Below are positions 62,544-64,000 of a stretch of 64,000 bases of DNA, in pieces. The notes beneath the pieces are model-generated. The model was not told the DNA's origin, searched no databases, and saw only the letters and a list, made by a program, of their open reading frames with translations. Position 1 is the first letter of the stretch; each line of letters starts with the position of its first letter. Made by a program: the position numbers and the translations under genes. Where the stretch lies: assembly GCA_948470475.1 (NCBI GenBank), contig OX419335.1, forward strand, positions 27,856,191-27,920,190, in the 5' to 3' direction. The stretch is from Galaxea fascicularis (taxonomy: Eukaryota; Cnidaria; Anthozoa; Scleractinia; Euphylliidae).

Positions 62544-63378
62544 GTAGGGCAATCTGAACTCGACACACTTCATGTGGTTTGTGGGTTATGCTAAGTCGAG
62601 TATATATATATATATAAATTCAGCTTTCTGACAGCGTAAATTTGGCGTTAACCAAAAAGCCCGTGATTGATGAGAAGGTTTGTGTGTTTGAGTGAAAATA
62701 GCACTCTCTAAGAGACGAGCTCTCCACACGATCACAAACGTCGTTGATGTTTGAACGTGGAACAATAAGCGATCTGTGAAAGGACAACACGAATCAACTC
62801 GTAAAATTATCATTTTTGACAATTGAATCCGAGCAAGAAATCTTGTTCTACTGCTGTACCACGCTTGTTTGGTCAAGCTTTTATTCTTCAATCAATTTCC
62901 AAAAGTAAGCAGGAACTAACGGTGGATTTGCTTCGTATTTTCGAACTCTTCTGTGGTTTCATCGCCTCCCATCGATCGCGATCTTTCCTTCCCTGAGAAA
63001 TTTGCATTTGAACGAGCTGCTATTGTATTAATTGGCAGGTTCTTTTATAAACAAATCGAAAACTTAATAGCTTCCAGTTTCAGTCGTTTTTCTCTATCGA
63101 AATGATAGTGTCGTTTGCGTTGTAACTCTACAATTCAATATTTTTACTGCTCGAAATACTGGTTCTCCTTCGAGTTTTAATTTGTGGACAGAGGAAATAA
63201 GGTTTCCAGCTCTTTATCATTAATTAATTTGTCTATACAGTAATTCAGAGATGACTTTAGATAAAGCTCAAAAGACAAACGGTACAAGATTTAGTGTTTT
63301 TGTAGTTTCATCGACCTGTTATTCGGCTATTCATCGTTAAACGGTATTTTTCTTGAACAGACGAGGAGCCCGCTGTGA

Positions 63379-63527
63379 CTTAAAAAGTAATAAGAATTAG
63401 TTTCCATCCAACTGGCTAAACGTTGCAGATTATCACACTGTGCATGAGGGCACAAAATTGTCTGAGCCTTTATTTCATTAACTGAGAAATTAAAAACTTT
63501 TTCCCGTTTCCATGGCGTTTTATTATA
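63379..63527. other. Unassigned sequence after the possible last exon
   Basis: AT-rich, no recognised feature. Confidence 0.4.
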
Positions 63528-64000
63528 TTAGGGAGTTTAAGAAACGAGGACGGCAACGCCAACTAGAACGTCATTTGAAAGGATAACTTTTCGTTTTTGT
63601 AACTCTTTCGTAATCATTTCAATTTGTTCAACTTGGAAAATGCTGGCGAACTCTCCAGGAACTAAGTTACTATAAACGACGTCAAAGTAAGGAAAAAGAA
63701 AGAAGATTTTGCCGTCGTACGCTCACGTTCTCGAGAAAACTTAAAATTTGGTCATTTCACGTTGTTAGGGAGTTTAAGAAACGAGGACGGCAGCGGCAAC
63801 GAGAACGTCATTTAAAAATAACTTCTCGATTTGTAACTCTTTCGCAATCATTCCAATTTTTTTAACTTGGAAAATGCTGGCGAACTCTTCACGAACTAAG
63901 TTGCTCTGAACGACGTGAAAGCAAGGAAAAAGAAAGAAGATTTTGCCGTCATACGCTCACGTTCCTGTCGAGAAAACCTACATTTTGTCATTTCAGATTG
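63528..64000. repeat. Two tandem copies of a 237-bp dispersed repeat
   Basis: Both copies (63528-63764 and 63765-64000) begin TTAGGGAGTTTAAGAAACGA and contain GAGGACGGCA, AACTTGGAAAATGCTGGCGA, GGAAAAAGAAAGAAGATTTT and ACGCTCACGTTC. They differ by scattered substitutions and short indels. More copies may follow outside the window. Confidence 0.92.

Overview
This is eukaryotic, metazoan DNA. Genes are split by many GT-AG introns, GC is low, and more than half of the window is introns and dispersed repeats. The gene set (a TRAP-complex subunit, an R7-type G-protein beta subunit, a ciliary doublet protein, a U3 snoRNP protein) is animal. The repeat families (tRNA-derived SINE, G-run MITEs, fold-backs, a Penelope-like GIY-YIG fragment) resemble what I know from anthozoan genomes. 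A stony coral or close relative is my best inference, but it is not proven from sequence alone.

Layout: SSR2/TRAP-beta (minus, 5079 to 771) is head-to-head with a TTC24-like TPR gene (plus, 5525 to 10475). A repeat-filled gap of about 4.6 kb follows. GNB5 (minus, 23886 to 15059, 13 coding exons, the last encoding only V-W-A-stop) is head-to-head with SPAG8 (plus, 24042 to 28918). A 12 kb repeat-dominated stretch follows (28919-40876). It holds a near-perfect palindrome, a non-LTR reverse-transcriptase fragment, two copies of an exon-like repeat and an unusual array of about 82 decamers. MPHOSPH10/MPP10 (minus, 46087 to 40877, 7 exons) is head-to-head with a large, highly charged gene I could not identify (plus, from 46166 to at least 62543). 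Exon junctions were derived by hand from GT/AG sites, and the reading phases close in the five identified genes.

The genes do not form a functional pathway. The striking organisation is three divergent pairs, with start codons only 445, 155 and 78 bp apart, implying shared promoters. Between and inside them are MITEs whose insertion events can be read directly: 9-bp target duplications (two), an 8-bp hAT duplication with a BED-finger remnant, 6-bp duplications (two), and a 14-bp SINE duplication.

The most unusual structure is the decamer array at 33682-34503. It diverges in sequence but keeps an exact 10-bp register for 72 consecutive units. The coding gene most worth follow-up is the unidentified gene at 46166.
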